The position numbers and the translations under genes were made by a program. The notes under the pieces were generated by a model. The model saw only the letters and a program-made list of their open reading frames with translations. It ran no database searches and had not been told where the DNA came from. A stretch of DNA of 64,000 nucleotides from DAHUXN01 sp963811805 (lineage in GTDB: Bacteria > Acidobacteriota > Terriglobia > Acidiferrales > UBA7541): the NCBI GenBank assembly GCA_963811805.1, contig CAWESU010000001.1, positions 2,046,001 to 2,110,000 of the forward strand, written 5' to 3'. Shown here piece after piece: positions 35,580-45,187 of this stretch (position 1 is the first letter of the stretch; every line of letters begins with the position of its first letter).

Positions 35580-37751
35580 ATGACCCGCGGTCGCAGGGTC
35601 AGGCGGATTCCGGTGGCGGCTGAGATGACCTTGGAAATAAATGGATCTCGTGAACATCTAAACCCAAACCAGGCAAATCGACTCCGCGTCACTTGCCAGT
35701 ACATCGATAAGCTGCTCGGAGAGATCGAAGACGTTCTCAATACGACGACCTCCAGGGCCGCTTTCCCCCGCTATTCCACAGATATCGCGCCCGCGCAGCG
35801 CAGAACAATCGAAGACTACATCGCGAGAGTCCGCGCGCAACTCGTTCGAGTTCTGGATGGACAGGGTATTGCGCGAGAGAAGCCGTCCGTTCCTGCGTCC
35901 CGAGCCATTCACGTCACGTTAGGCGCGATTGACATCGCCGCCGAAGAACTCAGACCGGGCTACATGCGTGGCTACGGGGATCTTCCGGATAACGTGGCAA
36001 CGGAACTGAACGGAATCGCCGGCGAGCTGATGAGCTTGATTGGCCGTTTTGACCATTATTTATCCGAGGGTATCGGTGAAGATCTGAAAGTCCGGCTGGC
36101 GCGCCTCGAGCAGGCCGGCAACGATCTGCAACTCCTCGAAAAAATCGAAAGTACGGTCCGCCAGCGAGGCCTCGTAGAATTCCGTCCCGCGATAGCCACG
36201 ATTCTCGATCGTGCAGAGGACCGCAGTTTTGAGATTGCCGTTTTTGGACGAGTCAGTTCGGGTAAATCTTCCCTGCTGAATGCGATCCTTGGAACAGATG
36301 TGCTGCCGGTAGGCGTTACGCCGATCACCGCCGTTCCGACGCGTATCACTCATGCCGAGGCGCCATTTCTTACGGTTTCGTTTTCTGAAGCGCCCACGAA
36401 AAGGCTTGAGATTTCTCACTTACGAGAATTCGCAACCGAACAGGAGAACCCGGGAAACAGGAAGCATGTAACGCGTCTTGTTGTTGCACTTTCGTCTCCG
36501 CGACTTCGAGGCGGGGTCGCATTTGTGGATACGCCCGGCCTGGGTTCTTTGGCCACCAGCGGTGCCGCAGAAACATTGGCCTATCTGCCGAAATGCGATC
36601 TGGGTGTTGTATTGATTGATGCCGGTTCCACTCTCACAGCTGAGGATCTTCAAACGATCATCGCTCTCCAACAAGCGGCGATTCCTGTCAACGTCCTGCT
36701 CAGCAAAGCGGATGTCCTCGGCCCGGATGATCGGAGCCGAATCATTCGCTACGTCAAAGAACACATCGCATCCGAATGCAACCTGGATCTGCCGGTTCAT
36801 CCCGTAAGCGTGTTGCCCTCGTGCAAGCAAATGCTCGATGAATGGTTTGAGAACGAAATCGTCCCCCTCTACGCACGCTCACAGGAGTTGCGCGCCGCCT
36901 CCCAGCGAAGAAAAATCGGCGCGCTACGCGATTCCGTCGTTGCTGCCCTGGAAGCGCGGCTGCGAAAGAGAGGGCCAGTATCGGCGGAATCAAAGGAAAA
37001 GGCTCGCGCAGCCGAAGACCTTCTCCGAAAAACAACTGGTCAAATTGAAGAAACGCGCTCGCTTTGCGGCAGACTGGTTCAGGAAGCGAGCGCTTGCCTA
37101 CCCGAGGCGATTGATAAAGCGGCGAAGCGGCTGCTGGATTCTTGGTCGAAGGGCGGTGACAGTGAGGTTAAGCCCGGCCAGTTGGTTCGCGACAGCATCA
37201 CAGACTCAGTGCAGCTGCAAGTGAGAAAGTTGCAACTCCAGATTTCACCTCTGGCAGCTCGGCTCGGAGACGATCTTCGGCAATGTGCCGACAGCCTGGG
37301 CCTTCCCGACGTTCCGGGCGAGGGTGAATTCCGATCAGTCATCCGAGGTGCGCCCGTCTTTGAGACGATCACTTCTCCTCTCGCGGTCTCTCGGCCGGTC
37401 ATCGCAGGACTGCTCGGTCGCCGCATGGCGGAACGGCAGCTGGCGGCCCAGATTTCCCGTCAGTTGGAACAGCCCTTCTACACCGCAATGGAAGCGTACT
37501 GGGAATTGGTGCGAGCTTGGGTCGATTCGGTGATCACCCAGCTGAGAACGAAGTTCGAGACTTACGCCGAGAGCTATCGCGCCCAGGCTGAGCAAAAATT
37601 GAGGGGCAGGGAGTTTGCAGAAGAAGAGCTCGACGGTTTTGAAAAGGATCTTGCCAGCCTGAAGGCGAAGGTGCCACCAATAGATGCTCTTCGGGAAATC
37701 GATTCGACTCGCCGGGACGATGCAACGACGGAGATTTCGAAGAGAGCATGA
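35580..37751 (+). CDS. Dynamin-family GTPase, large (723 aa)
   Basis: A 723-residue dynamin-like GTPase. The N-terminal 215 residues are mostly helical with no similarity I recognise. The GTPase domain follows: G1 GRVSSGKS (223-230), G2 TPITAVPT (247-254), G3 DTPG (317-320) and G4 SKAD (375-378; usually N/TKxD). After it come long helices (residues about 430-560), a hydrophobic region with ETITSPLAVSRPVIAGLLGR that could act as a membrane paddle, and a coiled-coil-like C-terminal stalk. Bacterial dynamins remodel or protect membranes and often work as unequal pairs. A second, smaller dynamin lies 1 kb downstream. The start may be 35580 or ATG 35625; neither has a good Shine-Dalgarno. Confidence 0.85.
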   Translation: MTRGRRVRRIPVAAEMTLEINGSREHLNPNQANRLRVTCQYIDKLLGEIEDVLNTTTSRAAFPRYSTDIAPAQRRTIEDYIARVRAQLVRVLDGQGIAREKPSVPASRAIHVTLGAIDIAAEELRPGYMRGYGDLPDNVATELNGIAGELMSLIGRFDHYLSEGIGEDLKVRLARLEQAGNDLQLLEKIESTVRQRGLVEFRPAIATILDRAEDRSFEIAVFGRVSSGKSSLLNAILGTDVLPVGVTPITAVPTRITHAEAPFLTVSFSEAPTKRLEISHLREFATEQENPGNRKHVTRLVVALSSPRLRGGVAFVDTPGLGSLATSGAAETLAYLPKCDLGVVLIDAGSTLTAEDLQTIIALQQAAIPVNVLLSKADVLGPDDRSRIIRYVKEHIASECNLDLPVHPVSVLPSCKQMLDEWFENEIVPLYARSQELRAASQRRKIGALRDSVVAALEARLRKRGPVSAESKEKARAAEDLLRKTTGQIEETRSLCGRLVQEASACLPEAIDKAAKRLLDSWSKGGDSEVKPGQLVRDSITDSVQLQVRKLQLQISPLAARLGDDLRQCADSLGLPDVPGEGEFRSVIRGAPVFETITSPLAVSRPVIAGLLGRRMAERQLAAQISRQLEQPFYTAMEAYWELVRAWVDSVITQLRTKFETYAESYRAQAEQKLRGREFAEEELDGFEKDLASLKAKVPPIDALREIDSTRRDDATTEISKRA

Positions 37752-37935
37752 CAATCCTGAGAGGAAAATAAGCAGAACCTCCGCTATGACCAAGTGCATG
37801 ATCATCGCTGTGGATGAAGATCTGATGGCGATGCCCGCGGTCGAGGTAATCAAGTATGTCCACCAGGGGGGATTCGTTCTCAATAACGAAATCGCGATAG
37901 AAGTTTGCAGTCGATCTTAACTTGGCAGGCGGGGC

Positions 37936-38754
37936 GTGAAACCAGCGAAGGCATCGGCGGAACAATTGATCGGTCGCGAGGCCGAGACACGCCGTCTGCA
38001 CACAGCTCTGCGTGCTCGCCTGAGTCAGCTCATTTGGGGCCCTGCGGATTCTGGCAAGAGTGCGTTTGTTAGAAACGCGCTTCTGGAGCTCCCTGAAACA
38101 GAACGTCGCAAGTGCATCCGCTCGGTCGGCGCGGCGAGCCGGAGGCGGTTGGTGGAACACTTAATTCAAGGGCTTTACCTGGCGGGCGATCCTCTCGTAC
38201 GAAAGAAAGTCCATGCTGACCGTGAGACGCAGGAAACGCTGACCCGATGGATCAACCAGCAGTCGTTAATTCGGATAAAGGGCATCCTGTTTACCGCGGC
38301 AGAGCAGGGCGAATATCGATTTGTTGTGGACGGTTTGCCGCCGGCTTCGCACTCGATGGCTCACCTGTTGAAGGAAATTACGTACCGTACCAAGACCCCT
38401 GTATACCTGACCGGACTTGGCTATACACAAAGCGAGATTGGAGACGCGTGGAGCTTGTACTGGACCGATGAGTACCGCATACGACTCGGTCCCCTGTCCG
38501 AAGCTCGCGCTCGCGAACTGTTGGAAATTTGTATTCGCAAGTTCGGTTTGAGTTCACTCGATCTGGAAGGTTTCCGCGAAGAGGTTTTGCGCTTGAGCGC
38601 GCATCTGCCAGGCTCCATCGTCAAAATGTGTGAGCTTGCTGCGGAGCCGCGCTATCACTATGGAGACCAAGTGAAGGTTAAGTTGGTCCACTTGGATTAT
38701 CTGCTGCAAGGCAGCCGGTTCTCGGCCCAGGCTATCTCGGGATATACGGCATGA
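37936..38754 (+). CDS. Small AAA/STAND-like P-loop ATPase
   Basis: A 272-residue ATPase with Walker A GPADSGKS (residues 35-42), a Walker B-like FVVDGL (129-134) and a sensor-like VYLTGLGY segment. Before the P-loop there is an IGREAE motif typical of ORC/STAND-type AAA ATPases. The C-terminal third looks like a small winged-helix or lid (LSEARARELLEICIRKFG). No sensing repeats follow, unlike full STAND proteins. The start is GTG 37936. It overlaps the second dynamin gene by four bases (ATGA), so the two are translationally coupled and probably act together. Function not known; a recruitment or switch ATPase for the dynamins is an inference. Confidence 0.75.
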   Translation: MKPAKASAEQLIGREAETRRLHTALRARLSQLIWGPADSGKSAFVRNALLELPETERRKCIRSVGAASRRRLVEHLIQGLYLAGDPLVRKKVHADRETQETLTRWINQQSLIRIKGILFTAAEQGEYRFVVDGLPPASHSMAHLLKEITYRTKTPVYLTGLGYTQSEIGDAWSLYWTDEYRIRLGPLSEARARELLEICIRKFGLSSLDLEGFREEVLRLSAHLPGSIVKMCELAAEPRYHYGDQVKVKLVHLDYLLQGSRFSAQAISGYTA

Positions 38755-40544
38755 CCAAAACCGGAACCGATCGAGATGACGTCGTGCAGGACGCACAGGC
38801 AGAACCCCCGCTTCTGCGCCTTGCGGAACTTGCGGAAGATCTAGGGTCGGAACGCGTTCGCGAAGAGGCCACGGCCCTCTCTCAGCGGGCCAGCGAAGGA
38901 CGATTCTACGTCGCATGTCTTGGTCAGTTTAAGCGAGGGAAATCCACGCTTCTAAACGCCCTGCTCGGTGACCGCATCTTGCCCACGGGAGTTCTGCCGC
39001 TGACCGCCGTGCCGACGGTTGTTCGCCTAGGCACTTCGAGAGGAGCTCGCGTCCGTTTTCAGGGCGGAAAGTGGATGGCGATTGCCCCGGAAGATCTCCC
39101 GCAATTCGTTTCAGAGGAACTCAATCCCGAAAACAAGAAAGGCGTCGTTGGAGTCGAGGTTTTTTCTCCGAGTCATCTCCTGGCTGACGGGATGTGCTTG
39201 GTGGATACGCCCGGTCTCGGTTCCGTCTTTGAAGGAAACACGGTGACAACCCAGGCGTTCGTGCCTCACATTGATGCGGCAATTGTGGTCGTCGGCGCTG
39301 ATCCGCCTATTTCCGGCGAGGAAGTATCTCTCCTCAAAAAAGTGGGGAAGCACGTTCGCGACCTACTGATCGTCTTGAACAAAGCGGACCGAACCTCGGA
39401 CGAGGAGCGTCGTGTCGCAAAGTCGTTTACCGCCAAGATGCTCGAACAGCATCTGCAACGCCGTATTGGTCCGATCTATGAGGTCAGCGCCGAAGAGCGT
39501 CTCGCAAACCGAGGACCGGAACGCGATTGGGGACAGCTCGTCGCCGCGCTTGAGAGACTGGTCCGTGAATCCGGCAGCGATCTGGTTCGTGCGGCTGCGA
39601 GGAGAGGCTTTGCACGACTAACCGAGGAGCTTTTCACAATTATTTGCGAAGACAGAGAAGCTCTAATCCGCCCGATCGAAGAATCCGAGGCGCGAATTCG
39701 CCACCTGCGTCAAACCATTTCGGAGGCGGAGAGGTCGCTTCGTGATATGAGTTATCTCTTCATGGCGGAGGAGCATCACCTTTCGGATATGTTCCTCGCC
39801 CAAAGGAAAGAGTTTCTCGCTACGGTCGGTCCGAAAGTGAATGCCGAGTTTGAGAGGGAACTGAAAACACTCCCGCGTCACTATGGCCCGAAGTTTCGGA
39901 GAGAAGCTTTCCACTTAGCCCAAGTCGTCGCGGAACGGCATATCCGCCCGTGGCTTGAAGCGGAACAAGTTGCGGCCGAGCAGGAATATCGGAGGGTTGA
40001 CTCCCGCTTTGTGAGTATCGGCAACGATTTTCTGAAGAAGTTGGCGGAGTCGGGGGTGCCGGAATTCGCGCGCATGCCAAACGCGCTCGATTCGAATCGA
40101 GGCTTTCGCGTTCGTTCGCGTTTCACATTCGAGCAATTACTCCACGTCGCTTCGCCATCTTCTCCTTTGCGCTACCTTGCGGATGTGTTCTTGGGCATAG
40201 TCCAGGCCTACAGGGTGATTGAAAAAGAAGCCTGGGACTTCCTCGCTCATTTGATGGAAATGAACAGCACGCGAGTCCAGTCAGACGTGGTCAATCGTGT
40301 CCAGGAAAGCCGAGGACAATTGGAAGTCGAAATCCGAAAACTTCTTCATGAGGTAACTCGGGTTGCTGAACATGCTCTCGATCGAGCGCGTATGGCGAAG
40401 GCGGAAGGCGCTCCGGCAGTTGAGGAGGCACTGGCCCGTTTGGAGCGCGCCGAGCGCGCTCTTCGAGTTCTGTCTCAGTCAGGTGGGGGGAATCGGCAGC
40501 TTGCGGGAGATAGATGGTCAAGGAGGCCTGGCGGAAACGATTGA
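38751..40544 (+). CDS. Dynamin-family GTPase, small (597 aa)
   Basis: A 597-residue dynamin-like GTPase with a nearly canonical G domain close to the N-terminus: G1 GQFKRGKS (58-65), G2 LTAVPT (84-89), G3 DTPGLGS (152-158) and G4 NKAD (210-213). Residues about 290-520 are long helices of the stalk type with coiled-coil character, for example ARIRHLRQTISEAERSLRDM. A moderately hydrophobic stretch lies near 470-490 (LRYLADVFLGIVQAYRVI) where a membrane paddle could sit. It differs from the larger neighbour in lacking the 200-residue N-terminal extension. It is coupled to the preceding ATPase gene by a four-base overlap. Role inferred: hetero-oligomeric membrane remodelling or defence with the larger dynamin. 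Confidence 0.87.
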   Translation: MTKTGTDRDDVVQDAQAEPPLLRLAELAEDLGSERVREEATALSQRASEGRFYVACLGQFKRGKSTLLNALLGDRILPTGVLPLTAVPTVVRLGTSRGARVRFQGGKWMAIAPEDLPQFVSEELNPENKKGVVGVEVFSPSHLLADGMCLVDTPGLGSVFEGNTVTTQAFVPHIDAAIVVVGADPPISGEEVSLLKKVGKHVRDLLIVLNKADRTSDEERRVAKSFTAKMLEQHLQRRIGPIYEVSAEERLANRGPERDWGQLVAALERLVRESGSDLVRAAARRGFARLTEELFTIICEDREALIRPIEESEARIRHLRQTISEAERSLRDMSYLFMAEEHHLSDMFLAQRKEFLATVGPKVNAEFERELKTLPRHYGPKFRREAFHLAQVVAERHIRPWLEAEQVAAEQEYRRVDSRFVSIGNDFLKKLAESGVPEFARMPNALDSNRGFRVRSRFTFEQLLHVASPSSPLRYLADVFLGIVQAYRVIEKEAWDFLAHLMEMNSTRVQSDVVNRVQESRGQLEVEIRKLLHEVTRVAEHALDRARMAKAEGAPAVEEALARLERAERALRVLSQSGGGNRQLAGDRWSRRPGGND

Positions 40545-40737
40545 TTCGGTTGGGTTGGGTCGTATGGCTCATTTCGACTCCTTGCCGGTGCTTGTCACGG
40601 ATAATCGACTGTGCTGTACTCTACGAAGGCTCACTATTTTGTCGCCCGAATCCTTAGCTCGCCACCTCGTCCTTTCATGACGATGGCTTCACAGGAGAAA
40701 TAGCATTATTCGCTGGCGGCAACTTGGACCAAAAACT

Positions 40738-41769
40738 TTGTTCAACGATGATGCCGATGGCGTCAGAGGCAAAGTCATTGGCATATACGCCCTTTTGCTG
40801 ACCTTCAATTTGGGCGCATGGCTCTGGGCGGCCCTTGCTTTTCATCATTATCCCGTTCTTCTCGGCACCGCGCTCCTCGCCTATAGTTTCGGTCTTCGCC
40901 ACGCTGTGGATGCCGATCACATCGCCGCGATTGACAACGCCACTCGTAAATTAATGCAAGAGGGAAAACGTCCGGTCGCGGTTGGGTTCATGTTCTCGCT
41001 CGGGCATTCGACCATCGTCGTCATCGGCGCGGCGGCCATTGCTGGAACCGCCATCGCGCTTCAGCATCGCGTGGATGCCACCCGGAGCGTAGGAGGCGTG
41101 ATTGGCACTCTGGTCTCTGCATTTTTTCTGTTCGCTATCGCCATCGTCAATTTGATCGTTCTGCGATCGATCTACGGTGCCTTCGTGCGAGTGCGGCGCG
41201 GCGAGCCCTACGTCGAAGAAGATTTCGACATGCTCCTCGGCAATCGAGGGCTTCTTTCGCGGCTATTTCGTCCGATGTTCCGCATGATCACCCGCAGTTG
41301 GCACATGTATCCGATCGGCCTCCTATTCGGCCTCGGTTTTGACACCGCCACGGAGATCGGTCTGCTCGGCATCTCCGCAGCCGAAGCGTCCACGGGCCTG
41401 TCGTTTTCGTCGATCCTCGTTTTTCCGGCGCTCTTCGCGGCGGGAATGTCCCTAATTGATACGACAGACAACATTCTGATGCTGGGTGCCTACGGCTGGG
41501 CCTTCGTCAAACCTATACGCAAAATCTATTACAACATGACGATCACTTCCGTCTCGGTGATTGTCGCGCTCGTTGTCGGCGGAGTCGAGGCGCTAGGCTT
41601 GCTCGCAGGACAGTTTCACTTGACCGGAAGATTTTGGAACGCTGTGACCAAGCTTAACAACAATTTCGGCACACTCGGCTACTTCATTGTGGCGCTCTTC
41701 GCGTTGAGCTGGATGGTGTCCGTCGCCGTCTACAAATGGCGTCGATTTGAGAAGGTTTCGCCTTGTTGA
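40738..41769 (+). CDS. NiCoT-family nickel/cobalt permease (HoxN/NixA type)
   Basis: A 343-residue integral membrane protein with the NiCoT signature in helix 2, RHAVDADHIAAIDN, plus FSLGHSTIVV and GLLFGLGFDTATEIGLLGI in later helices; eight spans are expected. The family imports Ni2+ or Co2+ across the inner membrane. No ATG is in frame near the start. TTG 40738 is used here, but AGGAG at 40693-40697 is better placed for an ATT codon at 40705, so initiation is uncertain. It is 193 bp downstream of the dynamin cluster on the same strand and 7 kb from the Ehr operon, which itself has no nickel site. No metal riboswitch was recognised upstream. Confidence 0.9.
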   Translation: MFNDDADGVRGKVIGIYALLLTFNLGAWLWAALAFHHYPVLLGTALLAYSFGLRHAVDADHIAAIDNATRKLMQEGKRPVAVGFMFSLGHSTIVVIGAAAIAGTAIALQHRVDATRSVGGVIGTLVSAFFLFAIAIVNLIVLRSIYGAFVRVRRGEPYVEEDFDMLLGNRGLLSRLFRPMFRMITRSWHMYPIGLLFGLGFDTATEIGLLGISAAEASTGLSFSSILVFPALFAAGMSLIDTTDNILMLGAYGWAFVKPIRKIYYNMTITSVSVIVALVVGGVEALGLLAGQFHLTGRFWNAVTKLNNNFGTLGYFIVALFALSWMVSVAVYKWRRFEKVSPC

Positions 41770-41883
41770 GAAGTTCGCTTCAACGGCGCTCATGGCAAGA
41801 GTATCGCGCGCGAAAGGACGGCAGCGCTATAACCGCTGCGGTCTCTTGTTCGTGCCAGACATGCGTACAATTATCTCAGGACT

Positions 41884-43413
41884 TCAACCACTCGAGGAAA
41901 GATCGTGCATCGTACCGCGCAGAGCCGGGTACAATTTTCTGAAGGCCGCGTATTGCCGGTCCATGAGCGCCATTCGGTTCTTGTCTGGTTTCACGCGTTT
42001 GGCAACGCGGACGGCCCTTTCGCAGGCTGCTTCGACGGAGGGCCACACACCTACGCCGACTCCGGCGAGCAAGGCTGCTCCATAGGCGGGGCCTTTTTCT
42101 GCCTCGACAAGATCCACCGACATTCCATAGACGTCCGCCTGCACTTGCTGCCACAACGCTCCTCGAGCGCCGCCGCCTCCCAAACGTATGGATTCAACCG
42201 GAAGTTTCAACTCTGAAAAGATTGTCAAAGTGTCGCGAAGGCTGAAAGCGACGCCTTCTATAATCGCGCGAACAATATGCGCGCGAGTGTGCGAGGCCGT
42301 GAGTCCCACCAAAGCGGCGCGGGCATGCGGGTCCAGATGAGGCGTCCTTTCGCCCATTAAATAGGGAGCCCACAGCAAGCCATTTGCACCGGCGGGAACT
42401 TTGCCGGCCTCTTGCATCAGAGAGTCATAGGGATCGCGGTTTGAATCGCCGCCGGATTCGGCTTCGATGCCAAATTGGTCGCGGAACCATCGCAGAGAAA
42501 ATCCGGCGGACTGTGTAACGCCCATCACGTGCCATCGCTTGGGCACGGCATGGCACAAGGTGTGAATGCGTCCCTGCGGGTCCAGCACGGGGCTTGCGGT
42601 CGCAGCAAAAACGACCCCGGAAGTTCCAATCGTGACGCTCACAGCTCCGGGGCCGACGATTCCCATAGCTACCGCTCCTGCCGCCTGATCTCCCGCACCG
42701 GCAACCACTGGAATGCCCGCGCGAAGGCCGGTGGCACGCGCCCCTTCCTCGGTCACGTGGCTCGCCACCTCTTGCGATTCGAAGACGCGGGGGAGGACGT
42801 CTTCGCCCAAATGGGAGACCTCTATCATTGCGGGAGACCATCGCCGATTCGTGACATCGAACAGAAGCGTCCCAGATGCATCGGCCACATCAGTCGCGCG
42901 TGCTCCGGTCAGCCGGAGCCGGATGTAATCCTTGGGCAGAAGGATTGAGCGGACTCGAGCCCAGACTTCGGGTTCATTTTTCTGCACCCACCAGATTTTC
43001 GGGAGCGTGAAGCCGGTCAAGGCTGGATTAGCGGTAAGTTCGATCAATCGGCTCGAGCCGACTTTTTCCGTAATGGCGCGGCATTCCACTTCGGTGCGCT
43101 GATCGCACCAGATGAGCGCGGGACGCAAGACGGTGGCGTCGCTGCCCAGGAGCACCAGCCCATGCATCTGGCCGGTCAGTCCGATTGCGCCAATTTCGCT
43201 CGCGGATGCGCCGCCGCGTTCCAGGCATTCAGGAATTGCGCGGCAAGCGGCCCTCCACCAATCGTCCGGGTCCTGTTCTGCCCAGCCAGTGTGAGGGGAT
43301 GAAATGGCAGCGTGTTCGGCGGTAGCCGAACTTAGAACGCGGCCTTCCGCATCGAGCAAAACCGCACGCGTGCCTCCCGTTCCGGCGTCTATTCCAAGAA
43401 GTTTTATCGCCAT
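41884..43413 (-). CDS. xylB: Xylulokinase
   Basis: A 509-residue FGGY-family sugar kinase that phosphorylates D-xylulose to D-xylulose 5-phosphate in the cytoplasm. Evidence is the ATPase-fold opening LLGIDAGTGGTRAVLLDAEG, the xylulokinase motif IGLTGQMHGLVLL near residue 80, WCDQRT, then VVAGAGDQAAGAVAMGIV (catalytic Asp in GAGDQ), SVTIGTSGVVFA (phosphate loop) and LGGGARGALWQQVQADVYG near the C-terminus. Length fits the family. It is transcribed away from the GH28 gene across a 143-bp divergent promoter region, and the glycosidases beyond could supply its pentose. The product would join the araD product pool. Confidence 0.93.
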   Translation of the reverse strand: MAIKLLGIDAGTGGTRAVLLDAEGRVLSSATAEHAAISSPHTGWAEQDPDDWWRAACRAIPECLERGGASASEIGAIGLTGQMHGLVLLGSDATVLRPALIWCDQRTEVECRAITEKVGSSRLIELTANPALTGFTLPKIWWVQKNEPEVWARVRSILLPKDYIRLRLTGARATDVADASGTLLFDVTNRRWSPAMIEVSHLGEDVLPRVFESQEVASHVTEEGARATGLRAGIPVVAGAGDQAAGAVAMGIVGPGAVSVTIGTSGVVFAATASPVLDPQGRIHTLCHAVPKRWHVMGVTQSAGFSLRWFRDQFGIEAESGGDSNRDPYDSLMQEAGKVPAGANGLLWAPYLMGERTPHLDPHARAALVGLTASHTRAHIVRAIIEGVAFSLRDTLTIFSELKLPVESIRLGGGGARGALWQQVQADVYGMSVDLVEAEKGPAYGAALLAGVGVGVWPSVEAACERAVRVAKRVKPDKNRMALMDRQYAAFRKLYPALRGTMHDLSSSG

Positions 43414-43556
43414 TACTATGGCCGCCTCAAATCAACATTTTGCGAAGTCGATGTCAACTAGAGAATTGGGACGTTCTTCCCCGTCCTTGCTCTTCTATTG
43501 TCAACGAAACCCGCAAGCGATAGCATCGCCGCTTCATCACCTTGAGAGGTGTTTGC

Positions 43557-45173
43557 TTGCTCGATCGTCGTCGTTTTCTTGCTTCCACCGCAAAGGGTGC
43601 CGCAGGCGCGGCGTTCTTCGGCAACGAGCTTTCGGCCGGCAACCTCCCGTTCGCTCCCGAGCCTTTTGCCCGACTTGTATATAACGTGAAGGACTACGGG
43701 GCAACCGGGAGCAAAAAGGATGACGCGCGCCCCGCTCTCCAACAAGCCATCGATGCTTGCGGAACATCCGGTGGCGGGACGGTATATGTGCCGCCCGGCG
43801 AGTACACCTCCGGACAACTCCACCTCCGCTCAGGAGTGCGTCTATATCTGGAAGCGGGCGCAACCCTTTTTGCTTCGCTCGAAGGTCGCCAATTCGATCC
43901 GCCTCCTAAATCGGCGCTCCTCATCGGCGAGGACCTGCACGACATCGCCCTCGAAGGCCGTGGCACGATTGACGGTCAAGCCTCCTATGAGTGGCGCCTC
44001 AACGACTTCACGGACTTCTACATTCGCCCCAACCAGCTTCTGATGGAGGCCGCCGGTAAGCCGCTCCTCAGATCGTTCCCTTCCGGATTTAGAAAGGAAA
44101 CGGTCTATCCGCGCCTGGTTCTGCTGCTCCGGTGCCAGGATGTCCGCATCGCGGGCCTCAAGTTCCTCCGATCGCGGAGTTGGACCATCAACCCCTATGC
44201 TTGCAAAAGGCTCGTCATCGACGGCGTCTACATCTATTCGAGCGCCAAGGAAGGCGTCTGGGCAGACGGCATCGATCCGGATGGCTGCCAGGACGTCCGC
44301 GTGGCCAACTCCACCATCGAGACCGGCGACGACGCCATCGTCTTTTGGTCGGCGAATATCTGGGGGCCCGCGTTGCCCACCGAAAACGTTACGGTGACCA
44401 ACTGCAGGCTCTCCTCGGCCTCCAGCGCGCTAAAGTTCTGCGATGGCAACTCCAACGCCGTCCGCCGAGTGACAGTCGATAACGTCGTCATTACGAACTC
44501 GAATCGCGGCCTAGCGTTCATGGTGTTCGACGGCGGCGTGGTGGAAGATGTTCTGATTTCCAATGTTTCGATCGAAACGCGCCGCTTCGATTGGTTCTGG
44601 TGGGGCGACGGCGACCCGATTCACTTCAACATCAGGCGCCGCAGCGAGGTCGACGGAACCAAGCGCGACCACGAACCGCCCGCCGGCAAGATCAGGAATG
44701 TCTCGATCTCCAACGTGGTTGCTCACGCCACCGGCACATCGGCGATCAACGGTCATCCGGATAGTTGGCTCGAGAACATCCACCTCGATAACGTCCGGTT
44801 GTTCGTCTCACACGACCCGGCGGCGCCTTACGAAAACACGCGCGCAGCAATCGCACTCCGTCAAGCCCGCAACTTCTCGATGAGGGATGTCCAAATTCGT
44901 TGGGACCAGCCGCACGCCGCAACGTGGCGATCCGGTCTCACGGCGGAAGATGTCGAAGATGTGCGACTCGATACGGTAGACGTAGCGGCCGCGCCAGCCT
45001 CCGCCGCGCCCGTGATCGAGCTAACGAATGCCAATAAAATTACTCTGCAGTCTCTACGCGCGGCCACGATCCACCTGGCAGGAAAAGGCACTCGCGAGGT
45101 GCGCCTGCTCCAAACCGACTCGATGGTCTCGGCGGACTCCGATGTCAGTAAGGATGCCATCATTCGGCAGTAG
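43557..45173 (+). CDS. Glycoside hydrolase family 28 (polygalacturonase-like), exported
   Basis: About 538 residues of a right-handed parallel beta-helix enzyme. The N-terminal LLDRRRFLASTAKGAAGAAF is a twin-arginine-type signal. The helix begins at VYNVKDYGATGSKKDDARPA, the standard GH28 opening, and has GTVYVPPGEYTSG and LEGRGTIDGQ. The candidate catalytic region is WADGIDPDGCQDV followed by IETGDDAIVFWS (Asp and Asp-Asp pair). The usual G-H-G motif is not obvious, so substrate may be rhamnogalacturonan or another pectin part. The start TTG 43557 is chosen because GAGAGGT lies six bases upstream; TTG 43542 is the alternative. It converges with the GH3 gene with a gap of 14 bp. Confidence 0.86.
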   Translation: MLDRRRFLASTAKGAAGAAFFGNELSAGNLPFAPEPFARLVYNVKDYGATGSKKDDARPALQQAIDACGTSGGGTVYVPPGEYTSGQLHLRSGVRLYLEAGATLFASLEGRQFDPPPKSALLIGEDLHDIALEGRGTIDGQASYEWRLNDFTDFYIRPNQLLMEAAGKPLLRSFPSGFRKETVYPRLVLLLRCQDVRIAGLKFLRSRSWTINPYACKRLVIDGVYIYSSAKEGVWADGIDPDGCQDVRVANSTIETGDDAIVFWSANIWGPALPTENVTVTNCRLSSASSALKFCDGNSNAVRRVTVDNVVITNSNRGLAFMVFDGGVVEDVLISNVSIETRRFDWFWWGDGDPIHFNIRRRSEVDGTKRDHEPPAGKIRNVSISNVVAHATGTSAINGHPDSWLENIHLDNVRLFVSHDPAAPYENTRAAIALRQARNFSMRDVQIRWDQPHAATWRSGLTAEDVEDVRLDTVDVAAAPASAAPVIELTNANKITLQSLRAATIHLAGKGTREVRLLQTDSMVSADSDVSKDAIIRQ

Positions 45174-45187
45174 GAGGCGCAACCAAA

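Noticed and set aside
37786..37920. Short frame between the large dynamin and the ATPase gene.
   Set aside because: 44 codons without a good ribosome site or recognised family; noted only as a possible spacer remnant.
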